This document shows positions 6,778 through 15,347 of a DNA stretch of 40,151 nt, in pieces. This stretch comes from a virus. The position numbers and the translations under genes are program-made. A model generated the notes under the pieces. It ran no database searches and had not been told where the DNA came from. It saw only the letters and a list, made by a program, of their open reading frames with translations. Location: positions 1 to 40,151 of the IMG/VR virus record IMGVR_UViG_3300027821_000012. One strand, written 5' to 3'. Each line of letters opens with the position of its first letter. Position 1 is the stretch's first letter.

Positions 6778-6909
6778 CTACTTCCTGAGTCGCGCCTTCC
6801 GGAACTCGTCCTTCTCCTCACTGCTGAGGGACTTCCAGAACGCCGCGAACTCACCCTCCTTCAAGGGACGTCCGGGGGTGCTGTCGAAGAACCTCATGAT
6901 CTCGGTCAT
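6778..6909 (-). CDS. Small charged protein, 43 aa
   Basis: MTEIMRFFDSTPGRPLKEGE and a C-terminal SSEEKDEFRKARLRK. The ATG at 6909 follows a long purine-rich GGAGGGGGAG. The FFDSTPGRPL...EFAAFWKSLSSEEKDEF pattern is one I recall from short actinophage proteins. Function unknown. Confidence 0.6.
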   Translation of the reverse strand: MTEIMRFFDSTPGRPLKEGEFAAFWKSLSSEEKDEFRKARLRK

Positions 6910-6961
6910 GGTGTTCTCCCCCTCCATGTTCGGAATATCAATCACCCCCTTTCGTCGTCTC

Positions 6962-7288
6962 CTAGTCGGAAGATTCGTCGTCCACCTTCGTGAAGTTGGC
7001 TTGGAACGCCTTTGTCGTGTACACCTTGTACCCACGTTCTGTGTAGAGGATCCAATCCCCCACGAACGCCTTCGTCTGACGTGGGTTCTTCGGGTTGTGG
7101 ACGCGCACATGGATATACTGCTTAGTAGGCTCATAGTCTTTCGACCTATCGACGGGACTTTCGTCGATATTGCCTACTTCTCCGAAGCACCAACGTGCGA
7201 TGTCGCCGAAGTTCTCTTCCGTGACTTGCACCGCATCGACGTATAGCGGCTTTCTGACGTACTTCTGGGTAATACTGGTGGTTTCCAT
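6962..7288 (-). CDS. Conserved phage protein, VRKPLYVDAVQVTEEN family, 108 aa
   Basis: Opens METTSITQKYVRKPLYVDAV with AGGAACCT before the ATG at 7288. Further motifs are QYIHVRVHNP, AFVGDWILYT and GYKVYTTKAFQANF, an arrangement widespread in phage genomes, where the segment around GDWxxxxxxGxKVYxxxxF is conserved. Probably a small soluble alpha/beta protein; its biochemical role is not established to my knowledge. Confidence 0.65.
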   Translation of the reverse strand: METTSITQKYVRKPLYVDAVQVTEENFGDIARWCFGEVGNIDESPVDRSKDYEPTKQYIHVRVHNPKNPRQTKAFVGDWILYTERGYKVYTTKAFQANFTKVDDESSD

Positions 7289-7294
7289 AGGTTC

Positions 7295-7399
7295 CTATTC
7301 GTTAGGAGGGTTACGATGAGCACCTAGGAAGTAGCCGAAGGCTACACTAATCAGTACCAAGATTGCGACGACGACAACGAGGAAGGCGGCTTCGATCAT
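7295..7399 (-). CDS. Membrane microprotein, 34 aa
   Basis: MIEAAFLVVVVAILVLISVA then FGYFLGAHRNPPNE. ATG at 7399 overlaps the upstream stop (ATGA) and has GAGGATACG upstream. One N-terminal transmembrane helix and a short basic, Pro-containing tail. Function unknown. Confidence 0.6.
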   Translation of the reverse strand: MIEAAFLVVVVAILVLISVAFGYFLGAHRNPPNE

Positions 7400-7593
7400 C
7401 GCGTATCCTCGTACAGTCCGGCAGGTAGCGCAGCCTGTACCACCGGTAGAACACGTTCGAGCAACTCAACGACCTTTTCTGGATCTCCTCGAAACACGAA
7501 ATAGAAGTCGTCCTTACCTTTGGGTGTTCCGATAGATATCCGAGTGTCTGCGATTAGGTCGTCAGGTTCTCGGATTATGGCGGCCTCCACCAT
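7396..7593 (-). CDS. Hypothetical protein of the replication cluster, 65 aa
   Basis: MVEAAIIREPDDLIADTRIS, then DDFYFVFRGDPEKVVELLER and a C-terminus PAGLYEDTR. A small alpha/beta protein; its start overlaps the SSB-like stop (TAATG). A similar short protein follows the SSB-like gene in related gut-phage gene clusters as I remember them, so it may act with the replisome. Confidence 0.65.
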   Translation of the reverse strand: MVEAAIIREPDDLIADTRISIGTPKGKDDFYFVFRGDPEKVVELLERVLPVVQAALPAGLYEDTR

Positions 7594-8066
7594 TATCGCT
7601 GAGGAACTTCGCTGTACTTCATCTCCAGAGGATCCTCTTCGATCACGACGAACATGCTCTGAAGATATGCGGTGATCCCGCTAGTACCGTCCTGCTCTCT
7701 TTCCCATGCGAACGGACGTACGATCAGGTCGACGTTGAGAATATCGGCCCAATCGAGCATCTCGACTTGAGCTTCGTCAAGGTTCACCCGTCCTCCACTG
7801 GTGACCAGAACGATTCGAGGAGGCTTCCAACTGTCGAAGTTGATCTTCACCTGCAGAAATGGTGGCCGATCGACATCCTCCTCGTCCCTTGGCTTCCTTC
7901 GTCTGATCTTCCACCCATCTGCGGCCATCGCAGCGGCCGTATCCTCATCGAGAACGACGCAGAAGTTTCGATCTCCGGGGTTGTTGTACTGTCTCTTCTC
8001 GCCCTTGAAGTTGCGATAAAGGATTCGTGCACCTTCGATCACAACAGTACCGTCACCTTGTGCCAT
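7593..8066 (-). CDS. Probable single-strand DNA-binding / replication accessory protein
   Basis: 157 residues, AAGGAG before the ATG at 8066. Features: IEGARILYRNFKGEKRQYNN, RNFCVVLDEDTAAAMAADGW, PFLQVKINFDSWKPPRIVLV, LDEAQVEMLDWADILNVDLI and an acidic C-terminal region FVVIEEDPLEM. Beta-rich with an acidic tail region, as in OB-fold SSB proteins. It lies 9 bases after the polymerase gene in reading order, and I recall similar proteins beside PolB and SF2 helicase genes in siphophages. Assignment as SSB is from context and fold expectation, not from a diagnostic motif. Confidence 0.6.
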   Translation of the reverse strand: MAQGDGTVVIEGARILYRNFKGEKRQYNNPGDRNFCVVLDEDTAAAMAADGWKIRRRKPRDEEDVDRPPFLQVKINFDSWKPPRIVLVTSGGRVNLDEAQVEMLDWADILNVDLIVRPFAWEREQDGTSGITAYLQSMFVVIEEDPLEMKYSEVPQR

Positions 8067-8075
8067 CTATGCTCC

Positions 8076-11000
8076 TTAGAACGGAGGAACGAGTGTGATG
8101 AGTTCCGTAAACGGAATGAACTTCTCGATTGTTGCGATAGCCTCATCCCTCAACTTAACGAAATATGACATGTCGATTTGGAGATCAGGCCAGGTCTTGG
8201 CAATCTCAGCTTCGATCCAGAGATGCCCCTTTGTTCCTGTTACGGCATAGTACTTGTCGTCTTTGACACGGTAGAGAGTGCCGCCGCCTTGTAGGACTGG
8301 AACAAATCGGCCAGTCCGACCAAGGTGACGCATCCGACGATGATCGAGAGTCTCGCGATTCTCATGATCTTCCTCCTTTGAGAGGTACATTGTCCCCTGA
8401 AGCACACTTCTGCTTTCACAGAAATCATCAAACGTGAGATCTTCTTCAGAGAACAGAGATTTGAATACATACGGGTGTTGGAACTGAGAGCCTACGGCGG
8501 TCCATTTTCCGTCCTTGACTGCGACGTAGACCGCATCGTTCACGAGACAGAGCTTGTCGTACGTGATCTCGTGCTCGAAGTCGTAACCGTATTTCTTTCC
8601 GAACTCGATTACGAAATCGATGGTTTCTTGTGTTACGCCCGGAAGTTTCACCGAGTCGGTCTTGATGTGGATGACCTGCTGTCCACGCTCTTGAAGAGCA
8701 TGTTTCAAGTCGATCATGAACAGAGCACCACGCTTGGCGACGATGTTGTCCTTGTTTCGTGGATCCATGAACGGGTTCGGGAACTTCGCCGACGTCAACC
8801 CGTACACGATGTTGATGACGATCTTAAGAGCGTATGCCAGCTTGTCCGCTCCATCTTCATGCTCAAGATATGGAGCAAGTCGACCGTCCATCATCTTCCG
8901 TGCACTCTCGTAATCGCCCCTCTTGATCGCTAGACGCGCCTCTTTTAGGGCCGAGAAGTTGGCCGTGTACGGGCCGAAGAGATCGAGTATCTCAATCGAG
9001 GTCGGGTGCATCGAAGCGACATCCAAAAGAGCAACGTTGGAATAACACCCAGGTTCAGCGTATACGTAACCACCTTCACCGGGGCATTCTCCACGGTAGT
9101 GACTGACGCCTGAATCAAACGAATATCCATCGAACTCCTCTGCGAGATTTGTGTACACGAAGTACTTCTGCGGGTTCTTCTCTTTCCCGAATATGATCTG
9201 AGCGGTATGTCTCTGAGTAGTGTCGTTCACGGTCAATCCGCTAAGTTCTGCGAGGATTTGCCGTGCTACGAAATCTTCCCAGCGATCTTCGAGCACCGCC
9301 TCAGTGGCTCGAACATCGTTGACACAATATTCCACTACTCGCGCCCAATCACTTTCGTCGACGGGTTGATCAAGAGGTAGATCCAACTCCATGTGATGGA
9401 TTCCTAGATCGATCTCGAACTTCTTGAGACTCTGTTTGACCGAACTGAAATCCCACACGTCGGTGTACGACAGGTTGTACGCCTGAGCGAAAAATGCGTT
9501 ACGGTTACCATCGATGACAATCTTTCGGGTCAGCTTGTACAGTTGTTCGACCGTGTAACCTAGCATCGCAGCGTAGAGAATATGGTTGTCGAAGCGTCGA
9601 TTGTAGAAACCGACCAACTTCGTCTTGCATAGATTCTCAATTTCCTCGCGCGAAGGATTGATCATACGAACAACTGTGTCGTCGCCTTTGAACTTCCAAC
9701 AGACAACGAACAAATTTGGATAGACCTCGATGTCGAATATGACCATTCGTGGATCGCTCACTTCGACAGATATGTCCGGATCTCCTTCAAGATCGTGTTC
9801 GGACTTGAACTTCATCGTTTGAACCGTCTTCAAGCACGTTGTCGCTTGATTCGTACTGTTGTTTGCGAACGCCAATATCCGTGTTCGCATGTCCGTCACG
9901 TCGTACTGCAGCCCATCCTCGTAGGCTTCTTCGAGAATATGAGCAATGAAGTCGATAGACGGCTTGGTTCCCGGATGGATCTCCTTCTTGAGGTTCCGCT
10001 CAATTAGTTCTCGGAGACCCTTCTCACTAGTAACCGTCTTAGCCTTAAGCATCTTCTCCTTCTTCTGTTTGAGCGGAAGCCCACTGCTTATGCCCGAAAC
10101 AGGAATGGAATTACACAGCGTAACACGTCGTCTCAGAGATGAGTCTCCCGTATAGACCTTGATCTCGATTCCTTCAGAATATACGGTAGCCAACTCCGAT
10201 GTGTCACCAGGATACACGTAATGGAGATGTACTCCAGTACCCGACTTACTGAGCTCGGCGTATGTCGGTGGCCACCGACTCGCTGCCTCAAGATTACGTT
10301 CGAGCGCGGATATACCGTTACCTCCGTGAAGATCGAAGTCAATCACGATGTGATTTTCTGGGACCTTTACGAAGTGAACCTTGTTTGTAGCAATATCTGA
10401 AAGTGTCGTCGTAACATTCGCCCAGGCTTTCAGAGGAGTTTCGTCTTTGCTCGCCAACTGGGCCGGTTGGTCCGCAAACAAGGCGTCCAGCAGTGACTCT
10501 GTTTCCTCCATAACAAGCGAGAACGCTGGAAGTTCTTCGCCTATGTCTTTCGGGAACTTGAACTTCTCTGCGTTGAAGCCGAAATATACGCTACGGAATC
10601 TTTCGCCGTTAACTTCAGCACGGTCCTTGAACTCATCGTAGTAGTTTCTCAGCTCTTCGCGTATCTTATACTGCGCACGAGGTTCGATTCCATTCTCGGA
10701 ACAGAACTCCTTGTACAAGCCGTAGGCCTGTTTCAAGGTGATGTAGTCCTGCTTCTTGAGCACGTCGTAATATGCCTCGATGAAATTGAAGAAGACGTCG
10801 GTTTGCAACATCATCTCTAGGGGACGGTAGCCGTTGTAAGCGTTCTTACCCATCTCCAAATATACCTTGAGGCAATGAGTCGCGATTGATCCCAACTCAA
10901 AGTCGATCTGACTCATCAAGGTCGTGTAATGTCGAACCGGGATTCTTACGCCTGTAGGGTGAATATCGATGAGTCTGCGAATTATTCCCGATTTGGCATC

Positions 11001-11843
11001 TGTGATCTTGACTGGCTGGTTCGACCCAAGAAAGAGAAGTGCGTTCGAACGTGCTGTGTAACTCGGCTTATACTTCTCGTTCATCGTCATCTGTTCGTGT
11101 GAGACGATGGAATTCAGCCGAGTGTTGTCGTCGATTTTGGAAAGATCAGCATCGTGCTGAATCGCAACCAAGGGGTTGTTCCGAAACGCTTCGGTTGAGA
11201 AATTTCCGTCGGATCGACCTAGGGCTTTCCCGTCAAAGGTCGTGGTGTAACCTTCGAACAGTTTCTCTATGATATTGAGGATAGTAGACTTACCGGATCC
11301 AGCAGGTCCATAGAATACGAAGAACTTCTGCAGTTTCTTCGAATCTCCCGCCACGATGGATCCGATAGCCCACTCGATCTTGGCTCTCTCCTCAATGGAA
11401 TATAGCGTGCCGACTAGCTCATTCCAAGCCGAAATATCGCCCTCTTCAAGCGGGTAAGACAAAGTCTTGCTCACGTAATCGGTTCTCTTTACTTCAGAGT
11501 TTAGAAACGTGAGCGAGGAGTCAAGAGGACGACTGCTGTCGCTGATGTGTGCCAGGAATTTTCGGAAATGCGCCCACGACTGACTTTGAAACGAGCGCAT
11601 GGACTTTACGGTGAATATGAGTCCTGTCTCAGCGTGCAACCTTGCAGCTTCGGCGTCCAGCTCTTCATCTACAAGTCGTTGCACGTCATATTCATCGCGT
11701 GACCAGAATCCCCGAGCTTCATCCCAGATAGCGTAGAAGGTTCGACCTTGTACCATCAGATCCCTAGAACGACCGACTATGAAGTCAGGATATACTTCCC
11801 ATCCTGCCTTCGTCTCTCTAGTTCGGATCTGATAGAAATCCAT
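8076..11843 (-). CDS. Fused SF3 helicase - PrimPol primase - family B DNA polymerase
   Basis: About 1255 residues from the ATG at 11843, which overlaps the upstream stop (TGATG) and follows AGGGGGG. Domains in order: N-terminal region; SF3 helicase with Walker A GPAGSGKST (~178), QHDADL, LLFLGSNQPV and IIRRLIDI; archaeo-eukaryotic primase motifs VIDFDLHGGNG (~500) and SGTGVHLHYVY (~535); family B polymerase with exonuclease motifs DIEVYPN (~702), NRRFDNH and YCVNDVRA, then motif A DVASMHPTSI (~940), motif B KIVINIVYGLTSAKF (~1006) and motif C IKTDSVK (~1060). All key Asp and Lys residues are present. It should unwind, prime, extend and proofread in one chain. Usually primase and helicase form one protein with the primase first, and the polymerase is separate; here the helicase comes first and all are joined. 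Confidence 0.92.
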   Translation of the reverse strand: MDFYQIRTRETKAGWEVYPDFIVGRSRDLMVQGRTFYAIWDEARGFWSRDEYDVQRLVDEELDAEAARLHAETGLIFTVKSMRSFQSQSWAHFRKFLAHISDSSRPLDSSLTFLNSEVKRTDYVSKTLSYPLEEGDISAWNELVGTLYSIEERAKIEWAIGSIVAGDSKKLQKFFVFYGPAGSGKSTILNIIEKLFEGYTTTFDGKALGRSDGNFSTEAFRNNPLVAIQHDADLSKIDDNTRLNSIVSHEQMTMNEKYKPSYTARSNALLFLGSNQPVKITDAKSGIIRRLIDIHPTGVRIPVRHYTTLMSQIDFELGSIATHCLKVYLEMGKNAYNGYRPLEMMLQTDVFFNFIEAYYDVLKKQDYITLKQAYGLYKEFCSENGIEPRAQYKIREELRNYYDEFKDRAEVNGERFRSVYFGFNAEKFKFPKDIGEELPAFSLVMEETESLLDALFADQPAQLASKDETPLKAWANVTTTLSDIATNKVHFVKVPENHIVIDFDLHGGNGISALERNLEAASRWPPTYAELSKSGTGVHLHYVYPGDTSELATVYSEGIEIKVYTGDSSLRRRVTLCNSIPVSGISSGLPLKQKKEKMLKAKTVTSEKGLRELIERNLKKEIHPGTKPSIDFIAHILEEAYEDGLQYDVTDMRTRILAFANNSTNQATTCLKTVQTMKFKSEHDLEGDPDISVEVSDPRMVIFDIEVYPNLFVVCWKFKGDDTVVRMINPSREEIENLCKTKLVGFYNRRFDNHILYAAMLGYTVEQLYKLTRKIVIDGNRNAFFAQAYNLSYTDVWDFSSVKQSLKKFEIDLGIHHMELDLPLDQPVDESDWARVVEYCVNDVRATEAVLEDRWEDFVARQILAELSGLTVNDTTQRHTAQIIFGKEKNPQKYFVYTNLAEEFDGYSFDSGVSHYRGECPGEGGYVYAEPGCYSNVALLDVASMHPTSIEILDLFGPYTANFSALKEARLAIKRGDYESARKMMDGRLAPYLEHEDGADKLAYALKIVINIVYGLTSAKFPNPFMDPRNKDNIVAKRGALFMIDLKHALQERGQQVIHIKTDSVKLPGVTQETIDFVIEFGKKYGYDFEHEITYDKLCLVNDAVYVAVKDGKWTAVGSQFQHPYVFKSLFSEEDLTFDDFCESRSVLQGTMYLSKEEDHENRETLDHRRMRHLGRTGRFVPVLQGGGTLYRVKDDKYYAVTGTKGHLWIEAEIAKTWPDLQIDMSYFVKLRDEAIATIEKFIPFTELITLVPPF

Positions 11844-12367
11844 CACATCCCCCCTAGAGCATTCATCTCGATTACGTAAGCATTCATTTGGTACCAGATT
11901 TCGATCCGTCGTTGATCTTCTTCGGGGTGTTTTAGAGGAAAGAGCCCTCCCTGCCCGTTCGGCTCGTACGTTCTCCAGATCAAGCTCGCGATCGTCTGGT
12001 CGAGAATATCCGCTTTGCGATGTGTCAGCGGATCGTACATGCTGTGGAGATGAAGATTCTTGAGGAGCTTCCAAGCCCACGTATCTGCAGGCCAACTTGT
12101 CAAGAACTCCAATCTTCTGCTAAGCCCGATCAGAACTTCGAGGACAGAGACGGCCTCCATGCTCGGTGTGAATGCTGCGCCTTCGGAAAACTCTTCACGC
12201 AAATATCGAGCGTCTGCGATCCGATTCTCGTCGTGCTGGACCGAAGGCATACACACAAACTCCGTCGCATGGAGTCTATCGAACAACTCGTTGTAAGTCC
12301 GTCGACGCGGAGGCGTTCGAATTTGTGAAGTGAGCCAAGCAAAGTATTGGTAATCAACCCTCTTCAT
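11843..12367 (-). CDS. Conserved phage protein of the replication cluster, 174 aa
   Basis: MKRVDYQYFAWLTSQI from the ATG at 12367, overlapping the upstream gene by 14 bases and the polymerase gene by one base. Predicted helical: YNELFDRLHATEF, VSVLEVLIGLSRRLEFL, LLKNLHLHSMYD, then GGLFPLKHPEEDQRRIEIWYQMNAYV. I recall this pattern (GGLFxL near the end, EIWYQMNxY) in siphophages that share the DUF6353 neighbours. No enzyme motif. Tight coupling to the polymerase suggests a replication partner. Confidence 0.7.
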   Translation of the reverse strand: MKRVDYQYFAWLTSQIRTPPRRRTYNELFDRLHATEFVCMPSVQHDENRIADARYLREEFSEGAAFTPSMEAVSVLEVLIGLSRRLEFLTSWPADTWAWKLLKNLHLHSMYDPLTHRKADILDQTIASLIWRTYEPNGQGGLFPLKHPEEDQRRIEIWYQMNAYVIEMNALGGM

Positions 12368-13136
12368 GAGAGTCGAATCCAAGGACGTACTCTTCGTAGG
12401 ACTTGTCGACCCGAGTGACCTCCATCTCGAGCATTCGCTCTGGATTCCGGATGAACACGAGGTCCGGATCGGTTGATCCCACACCGAAGCGGAGATTGTA
12501 ATTCCCGATGACCTCTTCCGCGTTCGGAACTACTTCTCCGTCCTCGTTCGTCAGAACGTCGTCACGAGCGTAGTACGTCATCGCGGTTTGCGTCCATCCC
12601 GGACGAGGAAGACCATCTTCCGTTTCGTGGTACTCATCTTCATGGATCACGTGAGGCTCGCCTGGAATTCTCTTGGCGAGCTCCTCCTCGAAGTTCCATT
12701 GCGGGTCATGGACAGGCTTCGTGGGCTCCGGAGGTGGAGGAGCCCTGTGGTATTGGATGGGCTCCTGAACGGGAACCGGAGGCTTGAGTCGAGTCACCGT
12801 TGTGTCAGAACTCGCGTTCTCTGCTCCAGGTGAGCCTGCGTGAGCGTATCCCTGCCCCTTGACGATCTCCTCCGGCGTTCCAGGTTTCTCCTGCACAACA
12901 GCGCGAGCAGAATATGCCTCTCGGATCTGCTCGACCTCAGCCTTGCTCTCCTCGAATGCTTCCGCGCGAAGCTTCTCCTTCAGGTACTTGTGCCCGTAGT
13001 AGAACCCGATACCTGCGCCGATGATCAGACCGACACCGAAATATCCGAACCCGGCAGCGCTACCGATCTTGCGTGTCACTTCAGCCACCTCTTCGAGATT
13101 GGTGGCAATTTCCTCTGCGATCACTTCAGTTGCCAT
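12354..13136 (-). CDS. Membrane-anchored protein with coiled coil and Pro-rich linker
   Basis: 260 residues, with AGGAG upstream. N-terminal amphipathic segment, one transmembrane helix FGYFGVGLIIGAGIGFYYG (~30-48), a charged helix KEKLRAEAFEESKAEVEQ likely to be coiled coil, a Pro-rich linker (PPVPVQEP, APPPPEPTKP), and a C-terminal domain with PHVIHEDEYHE, MTYYARDDVLTNEDGEVV, EEVIGNYNLRFG and FIRNPERMLEMEV. I recall the C-terminal domain (YVIxxEEY ... LTYYxxDxVLTDE ... VxVRN) in gut siphophages. It is probably cytoplasmic, tethered to the membrane beside DUF6353 proteins. Confidence 0.7.
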   Translation of the reverse strand: MATEVIAEEIATNLEEVAEVTRKIGSAAGFGYFGVGLIIGAGIGFYYGHKYLKEKLRAEAFEESKAEVEQIREAYSARAVVQEKPGTPEEIVKGQGYAHAGSPGAENASSDTTVTRLKPPVPVQEPIQYHRAPPPPEPTKPVHDPQWNFEEELAKRIPGEPHVIHEDEYHETEDGLPRPGWTQTAMTYYARDDVLTNEDGEVVPNAEEVIGNYNLRFGVGSTDPDLVFIRNPERMLEMEVTRVDKSYEEYVLGFDSHEEG

Positions 13137-13144
13137 CAGGGCTC

Positions 13145-14053
13145 CTAGATCTTGTCGTAGATTGGACCGTCGACGTTGAAATCGAGCAGGATTGCACCTT
13201 CACGACCGTTCACAAAGTCGCGAACAACCTGCGTATCACCACGAAAAACGCCGAAGTCGATGAAGTTGTCACCCGTGTGAGTCGGATCGTTCGGACGCCA
13301 GAGCCATCCGACCACCTGACCAGCTTTGGTTCGAGGAATATCGAGCATGTCGTAGACCTCGTTTAGAAACACGTGCCCGCGAGATCGAAGTGTGTCGTTC
13401 GCCCAATTCTGCTGCGACTGAATGAAGAACATGTTGAGTTCGGGATCCTTGCTGAACGGTCGACATGCCTCGTCGAAGAACTTGGCGTAGATGGATTCTC
13501 CGTTCGGACCCACACGCTCGACGGTCTTCTTGCGACCCGTCTCCGGGTTGACGATCTCGACCTTCTCCGATCCATAACGAAGACGTCGATCTTCGTCTTC
13601 ACCGTACTTTTCGACGACACGCGCTCTGTACTCCTTGAATCCCCTGTCGAGAGCCGTGTACGCCGCGGACAGAGCTGCTGCTCGCTGTACGTGAATGCGA
13701 TTCGACGTTGCGATCAGAGCAAGACCGAAAGCGCCCGCAAGGATTGACGGTGCGTAGAGCCTGAGTGTCGCGACCGTGGACCTGTAGTAGATGATCGCGA
13801 TGTCACGTTGCCGATCCTGCTCGGTGTACTCGGTGTCCTCCATGTCTTTCGCGACCTCGAAGGCCTGATGCGCCTTCGAAATATCGTGCTTGGCCTTTCC
13901 CAAGACCTCGTCCATCTTGAGTGTGGCTCGACACGCCAGAACGGTGCTCCCCACCATGCTGACGGCCCCCGCAACAAGAAGAACTTCGGGGGAATTCTTC
14001 TGTGCGAGTGGAGAAGTGATCACTTTTCCAATCGCATCGGGAAGGAATCTCAT
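13145..14053 (-). CDS. DUF6353-type membrane protein, copy 1
   Basis: 302 residues, AGGAGG before the ATG at 14053. Two hydrophobic segments, PEVLLVAGAVSMVGSTVLAC (~22-41) and LYAPSILAGAFGLALIATS (~97-115), flank a charged helix (KMDEVLGKAKHDISKAHQ). After them come a helical RAAALSAAYTALDRGFKEYR and a long soluble C-terminal domain with NMFFIQSQQNWANDTLRSRG and VFLNEVYDMLDIP. Organisation matches the second gene at 16122-16922, so they are paralogs. The family name is from memory; function is unknown. Both lie in the membrane cluster just ahead of the replisome gene. Confidence 0.7.
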   Translation of the reverse strand: MRFLPDAIGKVITSPLAQKNSPEVLLVAGAVSMVGSTVLACRATLKMDEVLGKAKHDISKAHQAFEVAKDMEDTEYTEQDRQRDIAIIYYRSTVATLRLYAPSILAGAFGLALIATSNRIHVQRAAALSAAYTALDRGFKEYRARVVEKYGEDEDRRLRYGSEKVEIVNPETGRKKTVERVGPNGESIYAKFFDEACRPFSKDPELNMFFIQSQQNWANDTLRSRGHVFLNEVYDMLDIPRTKAGQVVGWLWRPNDPTHTGDNFIDFGVFRGDTQVVRDFVNGREGAILLDFNVDGPIYDKI

Positions 14054-14061
14054 CGTGCCTC

Positions 14062-14277
14062 CTAATTTCCGCTCATGTATTCGAATAGACCCGTGAGAGA
14101 ACCTTGTGCGGAGTCAAGCACGGCGGTTCCGGTCGCCAGATCTGCGGCTGTTTCTTTCAGTTGTTCTAGAACTTTGACGTCGTCTGACCCGTCTTTGTCG
14201 ACACGAGAAAGAAAAAAGTCGCACACTCTTTCTACTCGTCCAGCAAACTCAATGAGATCAACGGTTTTGACTGTCAT
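14062..14277 (-). CDS. Hypothetical helical protein, 71 aa
   Basis: MTVKTVDLIEFAGRVERVCD FF..., then DDVKVLEQLKETAADLATG and a C-terminal GLFEYMSGN. Soluble and helical. No strong Shine-Dalgarno is visible for the ATG at 14277; translation may be coupled to the preceding gene, whose stop is 3 bases upstream. Function unknown. Confidence 0.6.
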   Translation of the reverse strand: MTVKTVDLIEFAGRVERVCDFFLSRVDKDGSDDVKVLEQLKETAADLATGTAVLDSAQGSLTGLFEYMSGN

Positions 14278-14280
14278 GAT

Positions 14281-14940
14281 CTAGAGTGGGTGAGGAGAGG
14301 GTAGATCGAGCAAATATCCGTCACGGACTTTCGTCACGCCGGCACCTGTCAGATCCGTCCATCCCCACTTGTGATCGACATGAGAAGCCTCGAACGAAAC
14401 GAGCTCGTAGAGATTCGCGACGGATGCTTGTCCGTAACGAGCCACGATGTTCATGAGTTGGTCGATGGTCTGTTCGGCATCGGATCGCAACGTCAGAACG
14501 ATTTCGTCGAAGTTGTGAGCAGCGCGTGCTTGACGACTCATTACGCGCTCTGGTCCAGGCATCCCACCAGGAGTCCTAGGCAAGAAACGACTCCCAAGCC
14601 CCTGTGAAATCTGGTTGTACATGATGTTCCCTGCAGGACCTGTCTGCGGGGGATACAACGAACCGCTTCTTCGCTTACTACTGCCGAATATGATTCTTTC
14701 AACACCTTGAGTGATCGATTCGGCGACGACCTCTCTCGCACCAGGGAGAAGAACCTCGAATATCACCCAGTAGCCGGCACTCTTTGCGTCTCCGGCGACG
14801 AATGTCTCCTTGAACTGCCTCCGAAGAGACTTTCTTCTCCTCTTAGCCCCGCCTGTAACGACGGGATCTACCTTCGGCTCACCTCTAGGGCCAGCCCGCT
14901 TGCTCTCATCGCTGTTCGGAGGGAATTCTTCCGGATGCAT
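14281..14940 (-). CDS. Conserved phage protein of the membrane/replication cluster, 219 aa
   Basis: Basic N-terminus with GGAKRRRKSLRRQFKETF, a hydrophobic stretch SAGYWVIFEVLLPG (~55), then a Pro/Gly-rich linker, and a C-terminal domain LMNIVARYGQASVANLYELV, DHKWGWTDL and VRDGYLLDLP. The C-terminal pattern (YGxxSVAxLYELV ... KWGWTxLxxAxVxxVRDGYxLxLP) is one I recall from siphophages with DUF6353 genes, supporting a conserved module. Possibly membrane-associated through the central segment. Role unknown. Confidence 0.7.
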   Translation of the reverse strand: MHPEEFPPNSDESKRAGPRGEPKVDPVVTGGAKRRRKSLRRQFKETFVAGDAKSAGYWVIFEVLLPGAREVVAESITQGVERIIFGSSKRRSGSLYPPQTGPAGNIMYNQISQGLGSRFLPRTPGGMPGPERVMSRQARAAHNFDEIVLTLRSDAEQTIDQLMNIVARYGQASVANLYELVSFEASHVDHKWGWTDLTGAGVTKVRDGYLLDLPSPHPL

Positions 14941-14961
14941 GTATGTCCTATCTTCGGAAAG

Positions 14962-15000
14962 GAAAAAAGCTAGAGACCATGTTTCAGGTTTCTAGCTTTC
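14962..15000 (-). terminator. Intrinsic terminator
   Basis: Minus strand AAAGCTAGAAACC ... GGTCTCTAGCTTT followed by TTT: a long stem with a U-tract. It ends the transcript of the 94-aa gene; downstream genes need readthrough or a promoter near 14945. Confidence 0.75.
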
Positions 15001-15005
15001 AGTTT

Positions 15006-15290
15006 TTACGCCTCTTCGGCGGGTGGTGGAGTGTTCTCCGTTGTTTTGGAGTTCTTCTCTTCCTTCTTCTTCTCGAGCCAGTTCTGCAGCTGATCGACGC
15101 GTCCGTGCATGCGTTCGGTTGCGGTGTCGACGACGAGACCGCTAATCAACAGGCTTCCCGTGGCAACCTTCAGCGCATCGGCTTTGGTCACAACGTTCGT
15201 GTTGTTCGCGATCACATCGTTGATCACCTTACCGACGCCGATGAGGGCGCCGACACTGATGACCGACTTAGCGATAGAGAAAGGGTTCAT
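15006..15290 (-). CDS. Membrane protein with C-terminal coiled coil, 94 aa
   Basis: AGGAGAGAG precedes the ATG at 15290. MNPFSIAKSVISVGALIGVG forms a first hydrophobic helix; VATGSLLISGLVVDTATERM is a second. The C-terminal 35 residues are charged (QLQNWLEKKKEEKNSK) and end in a Pro-rich tail. Two membrane segments are likely, with a cytoplasmic coiled coil. Preceded by its own repeated promoter and followed by a terminator, so it is a single-gene transcript. Confidence 0.7.
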   Translation of the reverse strand: MNPFSIAKSVISVGALIGVGKVINDVIANNTNVVTKADALKVATGSLLISGLVVDTATERMHGRVDQLQNWLEKKKEEKNSKTTENTPPPAEEA

Positions 15291-15312
15291 CTCTCTCCTA
15301 AATTAGAGTTAA

Positions 15313-15347
15313 CATTCCATTATAGGGCGAGTTTTACTCGCGACTAC
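15313..15347 (-). promoter_or_regulatory. Repeated promoter element
   Basis: Minus strand TCGCGAGTAAAACTCGCCC then -10 TATAAT (15319-15324). The stop codon region of the upstream 180-aa gene abuts it. Confidence 0.65.
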
